DNA from: Limnanthes douglasii subsp. nivea
Taxonomy: Eukaryota; Streptophyta; Magnoliopsida; Brassicales; Limnanthaceae
Assembly (NCBI GenBank): GCA_036936605.1
Contig: JAUPFV010000001.1
Coordinates: forward strand, 33,303,900-33,367,899
Length of the DNA: 64,000 bases
Direction: 5' to 3'
In this document: one piece after another, positions 32,573 to 44,399 of the stretch
How positions within the stretch are numbered: the stretch's first letter is position 1
How the letters are laid out: each line of letters starts with the position of its first letter
The notes under the pieces: generated by a model
Seen by the model: only the letters and a program-made list of their open reading frames with translations
What the model was told of the DNA's origin: nothing
The model's database searches: none
Made by a program: the position numbers and the translations under genes

Positions 32573-35500
32573 ACTTTTTGTTTGGCAAGAACAAAACCTT
32601 TATTGATGTTGAGAGAAAAAACAATCAGCGTTTAGGTGTTACAGATATTACAGCTTATATCAGTACCTAGACCCTAAAGCTATTGAAGCCATAAAAAACA
32701 ATCAGCTTATGGATCTACTACATCCTTTTGATTTTAGATCATCAATATGTCTGTAAATCTAATTCCATAGCAAGATTTATACTCCATCTTCTTGATCTTC
32801 AATCCACAACTTCTTAGAGAATTGATCTTCTTGATATATCAGAATCCAACAGCCCAAATCTCCATGTTATAAACCTGCAAAGAGAAAACAAACAATAGTC
32901 AGGTAGAAACCTGCCATAAAAGGTTAGTATATTAATCCGAGGATCTAAAGTAGCCCAAATTCATGATTTCTAACAGAAGAATAGCATTGAGCGGACTAGG
33001 ACAGTTCAAACCATTAAAAACACAATCATGCTTCTTTTCCAAAGCATACTTAACTAACCAATCCACAGTAACATTTTCTTCTCTAAAAACATGTTTTAAA
33101 GTCATCTTTGATGAAAACAATTTCCTGCAACATGATAAAACTTTAGACAAATACCATGGAAACTTATTATAAGCAAGCATATTGAATAATTGAAAAGAAT
33201 CCGTTTCAATATCAACATGAATCAGATTGTTCTTAAAACAATATTGTAATCTGTATAGTAAAGCTAATGCTTCAGCAACAACAGGTGAACTATTTCCAAT
33301 TAAAAAACCTTGACCCTCAACTAACTCACCACTATGGTTCCTTAGAATAAAGCCACTGCTAGATTCTCCATTAAACAATGAAGAACCATCACAATTAAGC
33401 TTGAGCCTATTGGTGACAGGGGGATGCCATTTGATGTATAAAATGGTTTTACTATCTGAACTGTGATTGCGACAATCTAATTCTTTAGCTATGTTCAAAT
33501 CATTTCTCTAACGCTTTCTTTTTAATAAAGATGATCTATCTAGACACAACAGAATATATTTAACTTGTTTTATTATTGTAATATCTGAACAAAGTCTACC
33601 CTCATGTTTCATTTTATTTTTGGACATCGAAATAGACCAAACAATCAAAGATGGGATAATAGTTCTAATATGTATTCTAGATTGAACAGAAGAGAACCAT
33701 CTATTAACTGTATGATTAATTGACATATGACTTCCAACTAAGACTCTAAAAGTATTAGAGAAATATGACCAGACCTTCCATATCATTGGACAACTGACAA
33801 ACAAATGATTAAGGGATTCATGATCAGAACAGAATTGACATTTAGAGGCTAAACTTATACCTTTATGCTGAATATTAGAGTCAACAGGAATAAGGTTGTT
33901 TAAAACTCTCCATAATGTTATAGAACATTTTGTGGGAGTTATATTATTCCAAATTTTACTTTTAAAAGTAGATTGAACATGCTTAATTCTTAGATTATCA
34001 ACAGTTTGTTTAAGGTTAAAATTTCCATCTCGAGAGAGTTTCGAGATAATCACATCATCATTATTTTGATTAAAACTAATGTGAGCTATTTTTTTACCCA
34101 CTAAATCACTATTAATATCATCCATAAGTTTAGTCAGATTCCAAGAGTTATTAAGCCAGTATTCATTAACCTTAGTATAGGTGTACTAGTTGTTAGATTC
34201 AGAATAATTCAATTGAAAAATTGGGTTCTTATCAAACCATCTATCTAAAAATAAATCTACATTCCCCTTCCCTATTTCCCAATGTATATTTTCTTCTGCT
34301 TTGATCCTAACTTTTAACATCCTTCTCCATATATGAGAATCAGATTGTTTAGATACTACTTGTAAAGGATGAATATTAAAACAATACTTATTATATAGCA
34401 TATTAGCCCATAGATTTTTATTAGCCCTAAAGTTATACCACAATTTTAAAGATAAAGCTTCTTGAATTGTAGAAATATCTCTAAGGTTCAGACCATTTTC
34501 ACTAAAAGGTTTACATAGACTAAGCCAATATTTCCAAATAATTGTTTTATTGTTATCTGAATGACCCCATAAGAACTTATTAAGAAGCTTATTAATCATA
34601 TTAATAATGGGTTTAGGTATTAGAATACACTGCATATAGTATAAAGGGTAAGCTAACAGCACAGATTTGATTAAAATCAATCTACCTCCAAAAGATAAAG
34701 TTTTATAATTCTAATGATCTATACTCATTTTGATCTTCTTTATAATTCCATCATAATATGAAGTCTTATTCTTAAGGAAGATTGGAACTCCTAAGTGTTT
34801 AAAAGGTAGAAAACTATGATTGAATCCAAGTAGCAGCTCTAGAGATCTAATTATAGGTCTGGGCAATATTGATGGCACCACAAAAGATGTTTTCTGGTAA
34901 TTTATTTGTTGTCCTGATAATATTTGGTAAGTTAACAAAAACCTTCCTATCTTTTTAAGATTTCTTACAGAACCATTTAAAAACAATAGTACATCATCAG
35001 CAAATGCCAAACAGTTTATAGTAATAGAACTTCTAGTTTTGAAAATTTGAGAGGGATCTAAAGCTATACAATTATTCACACCTCTAATAAGGAATTCTTC
35101 AGCTAATATAAAAAGAGAGGGGGATAAAGGATCCCTCTGCCTAATGCCATTAAAAGACTTAAAATAACCATAAGCTAAACCATTAAGAATGTTCTCTTGT
35201 ATAGTTCTATTTGGAACATATGCTCCTTTCTCTCTAGAGATTAGTTTAGGCAAAAGTATACTTAGTCTATTATTGATAAGTTTGGATATAATTCTGTTAA
35301 AAACAGAGCATAGACTAATTGGTCTGAACTCAGACCAAAACTTAGCATTTGGTTTCTTTGGTATTAAACAAATATAGGTAGCAAACATACCTTGAGGGAA
35401 ACTAACTTTATCAAATAATCTGATATGGCATTAACTAGATCCTCCTTTATTATAGACCAACATTCACTATAAAATCTGGAGTTGAAACCATCAACTCCAG

Positions 35501-36885
35501 AGACACTAGAACTGTTTAAACCTTTAATAACACTATATACCTCATCTAAAGTAGGCTTAGCTAATAGTGATAGATTATCAAGATCACTAACTAGATTTGG
35601 GATAACATTAAGAAGAAAATCAGGTAAAGGGTTATCTGATACATCTTTTGTATTGAGAAGCTCTGAAAAGTAGGTTACAGCTGACTTACCTATAAGCTTA
35701 TGGTCATCTAATCTTTCATTGTTAACTAAAATTTCATCTATCCTATTTCTAGACCTTTTCTTTTTAACATAATTGTGAAAAGTCTTAGTGTTTTTATCCC
35801 CATCTTTTAACCATTTAGAAGCAGACTTTTGTAACCAGAAAGTTTCTTCCCTAGCTAATAAAACCAGATGCTTAGACTTAAGTTCAGAAAGTTTTCTATT
35901 GTTTTCTACAGAATAAGACACTTCTAACAAACTCTCCAAAATACTAATTTCCTCTTCAGTTTTTTCAATACAATAAAAAATGTTGCCAAAAATATCTTTA
36001 TTCCAGATTTTTAAATGAGTTTTAAGTCTTTTAAGCTTAAACCAGAATAAATGAATGAAATTGAAATAAGGAGGTATGTCTAAAGGATTCAACCAATTAT
36101 TTTCCACTGTAAATAAGAAATTAGGATGACTAAACCACATGTTTTGAAACCTAAAAGGAGGTTTATAGACAGATGAGACAGAAATTAATAAGGGAGAGTG
36201 ATCTGACCCAGTTCTGGTCAGATGCCTCACCCTTGTAACATTAAATTTATCCCTCCATTTATCATTATGCAAAGCTCTATCTAATCTTTTCCATTTATGA
36301 CTATTAGTCCATGTAAAATTAGTACCAGAGAAACCAGGATCCTCAAGACTACAATCAAGAATCATATTGTTAAAATCCTCCATTGAATTCATACACAATG
36401 TTACACAGTTTATTTGTTCACTAGCATTGGAGATAGTGTTAAATTCTTCAACCACTAGCCAAGGTTCAGTTGAAATATTGTTTGATATATCTCTCAATTG
36501 GTTCCACAGGGTCATTCTTAAAAGTTTATTGCATTTTGCATATACTATGGTGACCAGAAACTCATCCACAGAGTCAGAATGGTTCATTATAGTATGGACT
36601 AATTGGTCAGAATCTAAAATAATGTTGATCTTATAAGAGTTTTTCCAAAATAACCAGATTTTATTATTTTTATTACCAAAGTATTGATCAAAACCTAACT
36701 TTTTAGAAGTTTTCTCTATTTTTTCATTAGACAACATGGGTTCCTCAATAACTATTAGATCTATTGAAAACTTTTTAATTAAACTTCTAATTCTTCTAAT
36801 TGTGTTAATATTACCAACTCCTCTGGCATTAAATAACTTGATAAATTATACGAAGCTCTTAATTGAGCTATTATAATGTTATCCC
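32573..36885 (-). mobile_element. L1-type LINE with RNase H domain, internally deleted
   Basis: Minus-strand plant L1: endonuclease, RT, zinc-binding RT tail and RNase H (ORF2), then a 3' region ending AATAAAGG...CCAAACAAAAAG (complement near 32574-32615). ORF1 is absent, and the 5' end falls at or just before the ORF2 start, so it is 5'-truncated. It is inserted in hAT-like copy 2. No direct-repeat target duplication was found by eye. Confidence 0.85.
32932..36850 (-). pseudogene. L1 ORF2 (endonuclease, RT, RNase H), broken
   Basis: Pieces in order. Endonuclease 36850-36000 (FNARGVGNINTIRR, FTWTNSHKWKRLDRAL, GSDHSPLLI; the usual GDFN reads EEFN). RT 35600-34700 (ICLIPKKPNAKFWSEFRPIS, CLAFADDVLLF). 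Post-RT 34680-34186. Zinc-binding tail 33960-33740 (WRVLNNLIPVDSNIQHKGIS, CQFCSDHESLNHLFVSC). RNase H 33498-32932 (LNCDGSS, VVAEALALLYRL, ETDSFQLF, REENVTVDWL). A frameshift lies near 35390, others near 34700, 34150 and 33500. In RT, the block after TIQENIL jumps straight to NGLAYGYFKSFNGIRQRDPL, so about 100 residues, including the first catalytic Asp, are deleted. Confidence 0.88.
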
Positions 36886-37066
36886 ATCGTTATTTAAGTG
36901 TTTTTATCAAATAGAAACAATTTGCGAAAACAAAAATCAAACAATTCCGAAAGTAGGACTACAATATTTAAAATAAGAAATTTGAGTTTTCTAAAATATT
37001 TAGAACAAGTAGAGAGATTTAGAGAGATATAGGGAGGAGTATATGAATTTATGAGTTTGGATTTGG

Positions 37067-37092
37067 GGTCTCCTCTATTTATAGACGAGACC
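37067..37092 (-). promoter_or_regulatory. TATA box centred in a palindrome, third locus
   Basis: On the minus strand the centre reads CTATAAATAG with 12-bp arms and one mismatch, followed by a leader with the same CTCTAAATCTCTCTACTTG words as copy 1. The downstream ORF position is replaced by the L1 insertion. Confidence 0.6.
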
Positions 37093-37189
37093 AAAAAAAT
37101 ATTAAAAAAACAAAAAAAAAAAATTTCCGGACCATCCGGACAAATCTCCGTATGGTCCGGACGTAGTCTCCGGATGCCCCGGATACCTC

Positions 37190-37215
37190 ACGGCTAGTTT
37201 TAATTAACTAGCCGT
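37190..37215. other. Conserved hairpin (copy 2)
   Basis: Arms ACGGCTAGTT and AACTAGCCGT, matching hairpin 2 of copy 1 at 13787-13820. Confidence 0.75.
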
Positions 37216-37434
37216 TAGATTTGTCCGGATGCCCGAAAAGAAAAAGCGCCCAGTTTCATTCAAGTAATGAATGGGCTTTTGATTCAAAATGGGCCAGAGT
37301 TTTTTTATTTCTATTTTATTTTATAGTGTGAACGTATTTATGAAAAAAAAAGTTTAATTTTTATTTATTTATACATTCTTACAGTTTAAAAACAAAATAT
37401 TTTTTTAATCGTATATAACGAAAGTTAGATTGTA

Positions 37435-37469
<35 letters not shown>
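37435..37469. repeat. (AAT)n microsatellite
   Basis: A perfect trinucleotide run of about 11 units. Confidence 0.95.
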
Positions 37470-37470
<1 letters not shown>

Positions 37471-37550
37471 TATTTTAATATGTTTTTATTTCAAATTAAT
37501 TTATTTTTGGTGTTCGACTAAAATAAGACCTTAAAATTTGAAGGCATGAA

Positions 37551-38410
37551 AAATACTTAGGGTCAAGCTATATATACTCAAATGAGATTTAAGTATACCC
37601 AATTTTGAGTTTACCCAAAGGTGGTATAAGTTTACCCAAATTTTGACAAAAATACTATTTTCTAGGTATATAAGGTTTTTTTTTACTAATTTTATCCACC
37701 TCATTTTTTCTCTTACACTCTCTAACTTCTCTCTAAAACCTTCAAGTTCTTTCTAATTTATCCGGCGAACTAAAATCCGGCGAACTAAAATCTGGCGAAC
37801 TAAAATATGGAAACTTAGTCTTAGTATCAAAATTTAGGGTTATGGTTAAATTTGGTAAAAAAAATCAGAATTTTAAGGTGTTTGGAGGCCATTTTCCGGC
37901 CAGAATTCGATCAGAAAATGGCCATTTACGAAGGCTGAGCGTACCATAGGTACAAGGGGCGTACCGGTCGGTACAGACCCTCTGTACCGATGGTTATGAT
38001 TTTTTTTAGTAATTAAATTTTTAATTTTTTTTAAAAAAACTTTAAAAAACAAGTTTTGATTTTGTGTTTTTATTAGAAGAAGTTTAAAAAAATTAAAAAG
38101 AGTTTGAATGTTCTTGAGGCAACTTTGAATGTTCAAGAACAATTTGAAGAATTTCACAAAATTGTAGTAATATGGGGTTTGATCTAGTAGAGAGTTGTGT
38201 TTTTTTTGGTATACATAGCCAAATAGATTGTTTTGTGAATTGGGTGTATCTAGGATATACTTAGTGTGTTTTTTTTACTTAGTGGCAATTCGGATATTAA
38301 ATGAAAGTTCAAGGATTTTTTCGTCCTAAAAAAGTCAAACAAAAGTCACCTGCGTTTTTTGGGTATACTTAAACCACATTTGGGTATATATAGCCATATC
38401 CAAATATTTA
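37551..38410. mobile_element. 842-bp MITE, Mutator-like (37560-38401) with 9-bp TSD
   Basis: Terminal inverted repeats of about 42 bp. Left GGGTCAAGCTATATATACTC..., right (complement) GGATATGGCTATATATACCC..., both ending in AAGTATACCCAA. Flanks AAATACTTA (37551-37559) and AAATATTTA (38402-38410) match 8 of 9, the size expected of Mutator-type elements. A small array of CCGGCGAACTAAAAT units lies at about 37757-37812. The 94-codon minus ORF inside has no recognised domain. Confidence 0.82.
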
Positions 38411-39390
38411 TTTGCAATTGAGTTCATCAAAGACTTGATTTAGCCTGATGTCACAAATATAGCCATCCTATTCTCAATTTTATAACACACCACAAGTAGC
38501 TCACTTATCTATTAAAAAAATCCGCTTTAAATTGACCGAATTAACATTGAAAGAAATTTTATATTATTAACAAGTTAATTTGGATCATAATTATTCTATT
38601 GATTATCTAAAAATTAATATATGTGTGGATTATCTAAAAATTAATATATGTGTGGATTGAATCTATTCGATTATCTATTTTTGATAAAAATAATTTTTTT
38701 ACTATTCCTTTTCGATCAGAATAGATAGTTTCTATTGTTGATAATTTAAATCTCCTAAATAAATATATTTAATTATGCCATCGGAATATAATTCATTTTT
38801 AGGAACCAAATTACACGTAGTTAATTGAAACACAATTGATATTTTTGAAATTATTTCACAACCAAATTACATGTATTTACGCAATTGGAACATAATCTAA
38901 ATTTATACAATTTTAAAAACTTTAAATTTATACTTCAAATATTGAATAGTTCGAAAAAATAACCTTAATATTAAATAAAACATTTTAATTACATAAAGAT
39001 CTTAAATATCTAGTAATATTAAATATTGAAAGTTGTAATCAAAATACAATTAGATGTATATATTTTATTTAATATCTACCTAATACTAAATAAAATATCT
39101 TAAATACATAAATATAATCAAACATATATACAATTATTTTTTTAAGAGGTAATTGATTGATTATAGAATTTCGATTAAAATGATAACATATTTAAATTAA
39201 AATACATTAAATATCATAATTAACTCGTTTATACTTTAAATAACATTATAAAATATTTTGATAAACGGTTCCTAAATGGTTTGTTTGGTGGTTTGAAATG
39301 GCGGTTTAACTGTGAAACTGGCCCATTAGAACCGCAAACCGTGGTTCTGATTTAAACGGTTCCTATGGTTCGCGGTTCTTGACACCCCTA

Positions 39391-40388
39391 ATTACCAGCA
39401 TCTCGTTCCTTCGCTAAAGAGTGGTTTGGATCACATCTTCATGGTCGGAAGCATCCTTGTTCTAATAAGTTTGCCCGTAGGAATGATTGTTTTTATTATT
39501 ATTCTCATTATATATTATATTATTAAAATTAATAGTTGATAACAGCCATTCTAAAAAGTCAAACATTAGTCTGTAACTATACTTTTTATATTATTTATTT
39601 AAGTAAAAAATTGAAAATAAAATTATAATTATAATTAGATTTAGTCTTGTTAAATGCATCGAATAGGGCCGATAAGGGACCGGATCTAAATGGGAAACCG
39701 AATTAAAAATTTAGTTGTTCGGTCGGTTTCCATAATCTAATATCCGAAAAACTAAAAGTGGAATTTTATTGCTCCCGTCCGATCGGTCTGATTATCTGGA
39801 CCGATAACCACACTAATTTTAATTTTTAATTTACTTTAAATGTTTTAAATTTAATCTTAGGATTATCAGTTCATAAAAGATATTTATTTTATACCTATTG
39901 AACCTATAAAATTCAGATAGAATTCCGACAGAATTTGATTTGTAAAAATAAATCCGCTTAATTCCAGAATTCTTTGGACGAGGTATTCAGTATATACATT
40001 AGTTTTTATGTTGGAAATAAAAAAGTAAAAAAATGTCACTATACAGAATAATTCGATGTTTCTTCAACTACCACTCCACATAGGCAGAATCAAATTTTAT
40101 TTTAGCAACTCGCTTATTAAATAGATTTCTAGTTATTTATTTCGGTAATGACCGGGCCGTCATATGGAGCAAGTCAAGCATATCCCACCGTGCAAAAGGA
40201 AACGTGTTCATCTCTTGGATTGTGTCTGTCACGTAGTAATGACATTTTCATATAAACCTAAACAGTGGTTAATTATTTAATGGCACTAGGATTAAGTTAA
40301 AACTCATCTTTCATAATCATAACTATAATCCTGCTCTTTGCAAAACAAAACATTTTTACTCCTTCTCGAGGGCTGTTACATTTCTAAC
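39391..40388. other. Upstream region of the XBAT-like gene
   Basis: AT-rich. 39630-39800 contains CGG/CCG-rich words like hAT subterminal repeats. A weak TATA candidate (TTCATATAAAC, near 40247-40257) lies about 135 bp upstream of the start codon. Confidence 0.4.
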
Positions 40389-43233
40389 ATGGGCCAAACA
40401 TCATCCAAGGATGAGCTGCTGTACAGGAAAGCAAGATTCTGTGATGTTGAAGGGACCAAAGAGCTTTTCGCAGCCGGTGCAGGTCTTGAGGTACATTTAT
40501 TACCAAGAAAACAAATGAAGCTTTTCGACGTTTCTTACATGTTATTTTTCTTATTTAGAGCTATTTACACTCTTTTCTTGTCCTGGTTATGTTTCTTCTT
40601 TCAGTGGGTCGATAGCAAAGGCTTAACGCCACTGATGGCGACGTGCATGAAAGCTTGGCTCTACAAATCAACGCAGACTCTGATAGAACTTGGGGCTAAT
40701 GTGAATGCCTATCGCCGAGGTGCAATCTTTCTTTCTCATATATTTGATACCTTGGGATACAAGTATGCGTATATTTATATATATTGGATTCGTTGTTGTC
40801 ATCTCTTATTTACTTTGCGCTATCAGGTTCTCAGGCAGGGACTTCTTTACATCATGCAGCCAGAGCAGGCCTTGAAAAAACTGTTCAACTACTTCTTTCA
40901 AATGGTGGTAAGTTGTAGAGTCTACTACTGTGATTCACTGTGGATACTTTTATCTTCAGCATCTGAAAGTTTGACTCTACAGCCGACCCATTACTACTGA
41001 ACGATGATCGTCAAACTCCGCTTGAACTTGCTAGGGAAAAAGGAAAGTGTGATGTTGTCCGCACCATTGAGGTCTACTTAACTTTTTGTGGAAACTTAGT
41101 AATTCTGTTTAAAGCAATAAAGATTCCTGACTCAGCGATTATTCATGATTATGTAGAGCCATCTTTCCTTATTCTCTGGTTGGATGCTGATGCGTGAAAG
41201 GAAAATGTGAGTATCAAGTAAACTGGGTTCATGAATCCGAATTTGTCAGTTTGCTCATATGCAATTAGTTATAGTCCCTTGAAACAGTCTATGGCTTTAT
41301 GATAGTAATTGTTGGATATGAACTTTCTTCAGGTGGGTTGTTGTTTTGCCAAGTGCTTCCCGTAATCCTTCAGACTCTTTCAAGTTAGAACTGGCCATAT
41401 ATCACGGTGTGCAGGTACATTATGTGAGCTTGTTAATTCGAAAGATAGAATGACATTTATTATGTTATATAGTTTTCGTGTTTTCAGGTTTATTTTTGTG
41501 CTCAAACTTGTTATTCTCTTGTTTCGTATATGTTCTTATGTAATTGTTTATGAAGTCCAGGCTTCACGGCCATACTTGGTATTCACACCGTGCAAAGTCG
41601 ATATAGAACAAAAGCATGACGAATTCGATTCTTTGGCAGCCATTATTACTGCCACAAGTATGTTCTTAAAACTCCTATATTTTGTTAAATTCTAATACTA
41701 TGGTTTGAAGTTGACATACAAGTTGTAGTTCCGCAATTTAATTTATACCTCTCTTTTTTGTCACAGTACCGGGAAGCAAGCAGAGCCTTATTGAATTAAG
41801 TAAGCATAAGTATACAATTGTCTTGTATTTATGCAACACAATGACCTTCACAATTTCACTGCTATAAAGGCTCTAGTGTTTTTGAGTTTTTATTTTGCCT
41901 CAAAACCATGATGTGTTTCCTATCTATTTATTCGTGGTTATATTATTTTGTTTCCTCCCAGAAAGAATCGTCGAACTTAGTCCTGAAATGGAAGGTGACA
42001 GACAACAGGTTCAAGTGTTTTGTGCTGCATTCCTCGGAATTCAAGAGGTAGACAAAGTTTTTTGTTGCTCTGCTGAACTTTTGAAGAACTTGTGCATTCT
42101 AGTTTAAAATGACACAACTCTTTTGGTTAGTATATATAAGCATCTTATCTTTTACCTAGGACTTAATATGGTCTTGCTCCTCGCAAAGTGCCGCTTTCTT
42201 AGAAAGATCAGCAATACAATTTGACTATAACGAAATGTTTCCTCAAAAAATTTCTAGATTGAAAGATTCCATGAATCATCTTTATGCTTTGATGTGCCTT
42301 GTTAATTGAAGTCATTTGAAATGACAGAATGCTTGTCATTTTTTCGAGGCAAATCCAATAATTCCCCATGATCCTCAAGTATCTGCACCACCAGAATCAG
42401 AAGATGTAGAATTAGCAATGGCAATCGAAGCCTCACTTGAACCTTCAAATCCAGTGATGTCCACTTTTGATGGCTATTCCAACAACGAGGCAAGTGCTTC
42501 AACCAGTTCAAATCCTATTGTAAGTAAGCCATCGGCCTCGATTCCCCCAACACCAAATGGAAGTCCTTCAGAATCGCCAATGCGGGAAGCCGGTTCTAAC
42601 GGTAGCCCATTGCAGAACAATAGCACTCTACCTTACCGGTCAAGAGATCAAACTTCGACTTCTTTGGCAACTGTGGATGATCAGATTATTTATTCAAGCA
42701 CTATTGATCCATCATCACCTGTTCTCGTAATCGAAATGAAAGAAGACAAATGGGATGCACCAAGTAGTTTATACCAGGGTCAGCCAATCAAACGGATGAC
42801 ACGTGAAGTTAGCTCCGTTCGATCAAGAACTCGGATCCAAACAGAAAACGGATTAAACCAGTACTCGAAACTTTATTCAAGTCTTGAAGATCAAGCAAGT
42901 TCACCAACAATTTCGTATCATGCAGTCAATTCTGCTCTACAACGACTGAAACCAAATCACACGACGCATGAAGCTAGCACTACTGAGAATTCACCTCAAT
43001 TAGAGGATAATAGCATCCTAGACTTCTGGTCAGACGATTTGGCCGTAGATATAAGTCCAATCGAGTACTCACCATGTGTGATATGTTTCGACTGTTCACC
43101 TGAAGCGGCTTGTGTTCCTTGCGGACATGTCGCAGGATGCATATCTTGTCTGACCAAGATCCAAGCCAAAAATTGGGGTTGCCCCGTCTGTCGTGCCAAG
43201 ATTGACCACGTGGTCAAGTTGTACCGTGTATAG
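40389..43233 (+). CDS. XBAT34/35-like E3 ubiquitin ligase (ankyrin, UIM, RING)
   Basis: Intact host gene, ten exons: 40389-40490, 40605-40719, 40827-40907, 40983-41071, 41157-41206, 41333-41414, 41561-41657, 41767-41799, 41962-42047 and 42328-43233. All boundaries are GT-AG and phases agree; the product is 546 residues. It begins MGQTSSKDELLYRKARF, then ankyrin repeats (~35-120; GLTPLMATCMKAWLY, TSLHHAARAGLEKTVQLLLS), WVVVLPSASRNPSDSFKLEL, a ubiquitin-interacting motif (EDVELAMAIEASLE, ~269-283), a Ser-rich linker, and a C-terminal C3HC4 RING (CVIC...VPCGHVAGCISC...CPVC, ~495-534) ending VKLYRV. It should transfer ubiquitin from an E2 to ankyrin-bound substrates; the substrate is unknown. Relative to my memory of XBAT35, a ~20-residue block between exons 5 and 6 is missing. 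Exon 8 is very short (33 nt), a candidate for alternative splicing. Confidence 0.93.
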
Positions 43234-43649
43234 ACACGGATTGACCTGGAATCCAAATGTATTATAGTCCTCTTGTGTGGCAAATTTGGTTATAAGTTGG
43301 ACAAAGCTTTGTAGTAGTATGTCTATGTGATTCTGAACTCGGTTTTATATATTATTCTGAACTAAGTATAAATTGCCAAACTAGTTTTAATCTACATATT
43401 TAGATTTTATTTATTTATTTTATCTGTAATTGAACCGAGCATTCCATTGGAATTACGATGAGACCTGTAAGTCCATCCCGGATTATAGCATGACGGGTTG
43501 GTGTGTAAGTCCATCCCGGATTATAGCATGGGCATGGACACGCTTAACTTACCCTAACACATGGGGTATTAGCTATATATATATATGGAATACCTTATTT
43601 TTATTTTTATTCATCCATAATTTAAAATAATTTTTATATGCGATAATTA
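43234..43649. other. 3' flank of the XBAT-like gene with a 38-bp-period direct repeat
   Basis: Contains an exact 27-bp direct repeat: TGTAAGTCCATCCCGG... at 43466-43492 and 43504-43530. The rest is AT-rich and includes the likely 3' UTR. No clear polyadenylation signal was chosen. Confidence 0.7.
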
Positions 43650-44120
43650 TTGTTATAATTTGATTAAGGTGCAAATAGTATATGTGTGACAAGCACGCTT
43701 ATAATTCGATTATAGTATAAATATATATATATATATAAACTTATAGTAGGTATGATAATGGTTGTCATATTTGATTATAGTATAAATATTTATTGTATAT
43801 ATTATAAGTGTGGTTATAGCTTGATTATAGATTTATAATATAAATATTATATTTATAGTATAGGTGTAGTATAGTCATAGATTTATTGTATGTACGGTAC
43901 TTGTTATTGTTTGAGTATAAACTAATAACATAAATATTATCCTTGTACTATAGGTGAAAATGTTGTTTTAGTTTGATTATTGTGTAAATAGTACAGTTAT
44001 AGACTTATAGATATATGATATATGATAAGTATTGTTATAGTTTGGTTATAGACGTATAGTATAAGTAATACACTTACAGTATATGTGAGAATTGTTATTT
44101 TAGTTTGATTATAATATAAG
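43650..44120. repeat. Degenerate AT-rich repeat (GTTATAGTTTGATTATAG words)
   Basis: The words (G/T)TTATAG(T/C)TTGATTATAG and TATAGTATAAATA recur irregularly at 43693, 43771, 43820, 43972, 44030 and 44103. An old, decayed minisatellite. Confidence 0.55.
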
Positions 44121-44399
44121 TAGTATAAGTGTTTTTAAAATTTGGGATTGAAGGATACCTAAAAAATTATTTAAATAAGTCTTTCACAGTTTGTACTTTT
44201 GCGGATCATGAGTTGTTCAAATATTTGTAGTTAAACTATCATGTTATAAGTTAACTAATAAATTGGTATTAAAAATAATCTTCTGCATGCATTACATTAT
44301 CTGGTCATACCAGAATTCTTCATCCTCACCAGTTTCATCCCTAATGTCTTCTTCAGTTCACGAACATGTCATTTTGATGTTCTTCCATGACATATTTTT

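Larger units (their letters stand above)
31770..39390 (-). mobile_element. hAT-like non-autonomous transposon, copy 2 (inverted relative, with nested insertions)
   Basis: The right end TTGACACCCCTA (complement TAGGGGTGTCAA) is a hAT-type terminus, preceded by GCGGTT/AACCG subterminal motifs. 38560-39390 is the clear reverse complement of 12483-13500. 36890-37260 carries the same TATA palindrome, leader and hairpin as copy 1, and 31790-32290 the 89-bp array. It is interrupted by an L1 (about 32573-36885) and a MITE (37560-38401). The left terminus was not found. Confidence 0.62.

Noticed and set aside
32540..36925. Target duplication of the L1 from AATTAAATAAC and GTTATTTAAG at its two ends
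   Set aside because: These are inverted, not direct, relative to each other, so they cannot be a TSD.
37873..38157. 94-codon minus ORF inside the MITE
   Set aside because: Phe/Lys-rich translation of poly-A/T tracts, no domain, and MITEs are normally noncoding.
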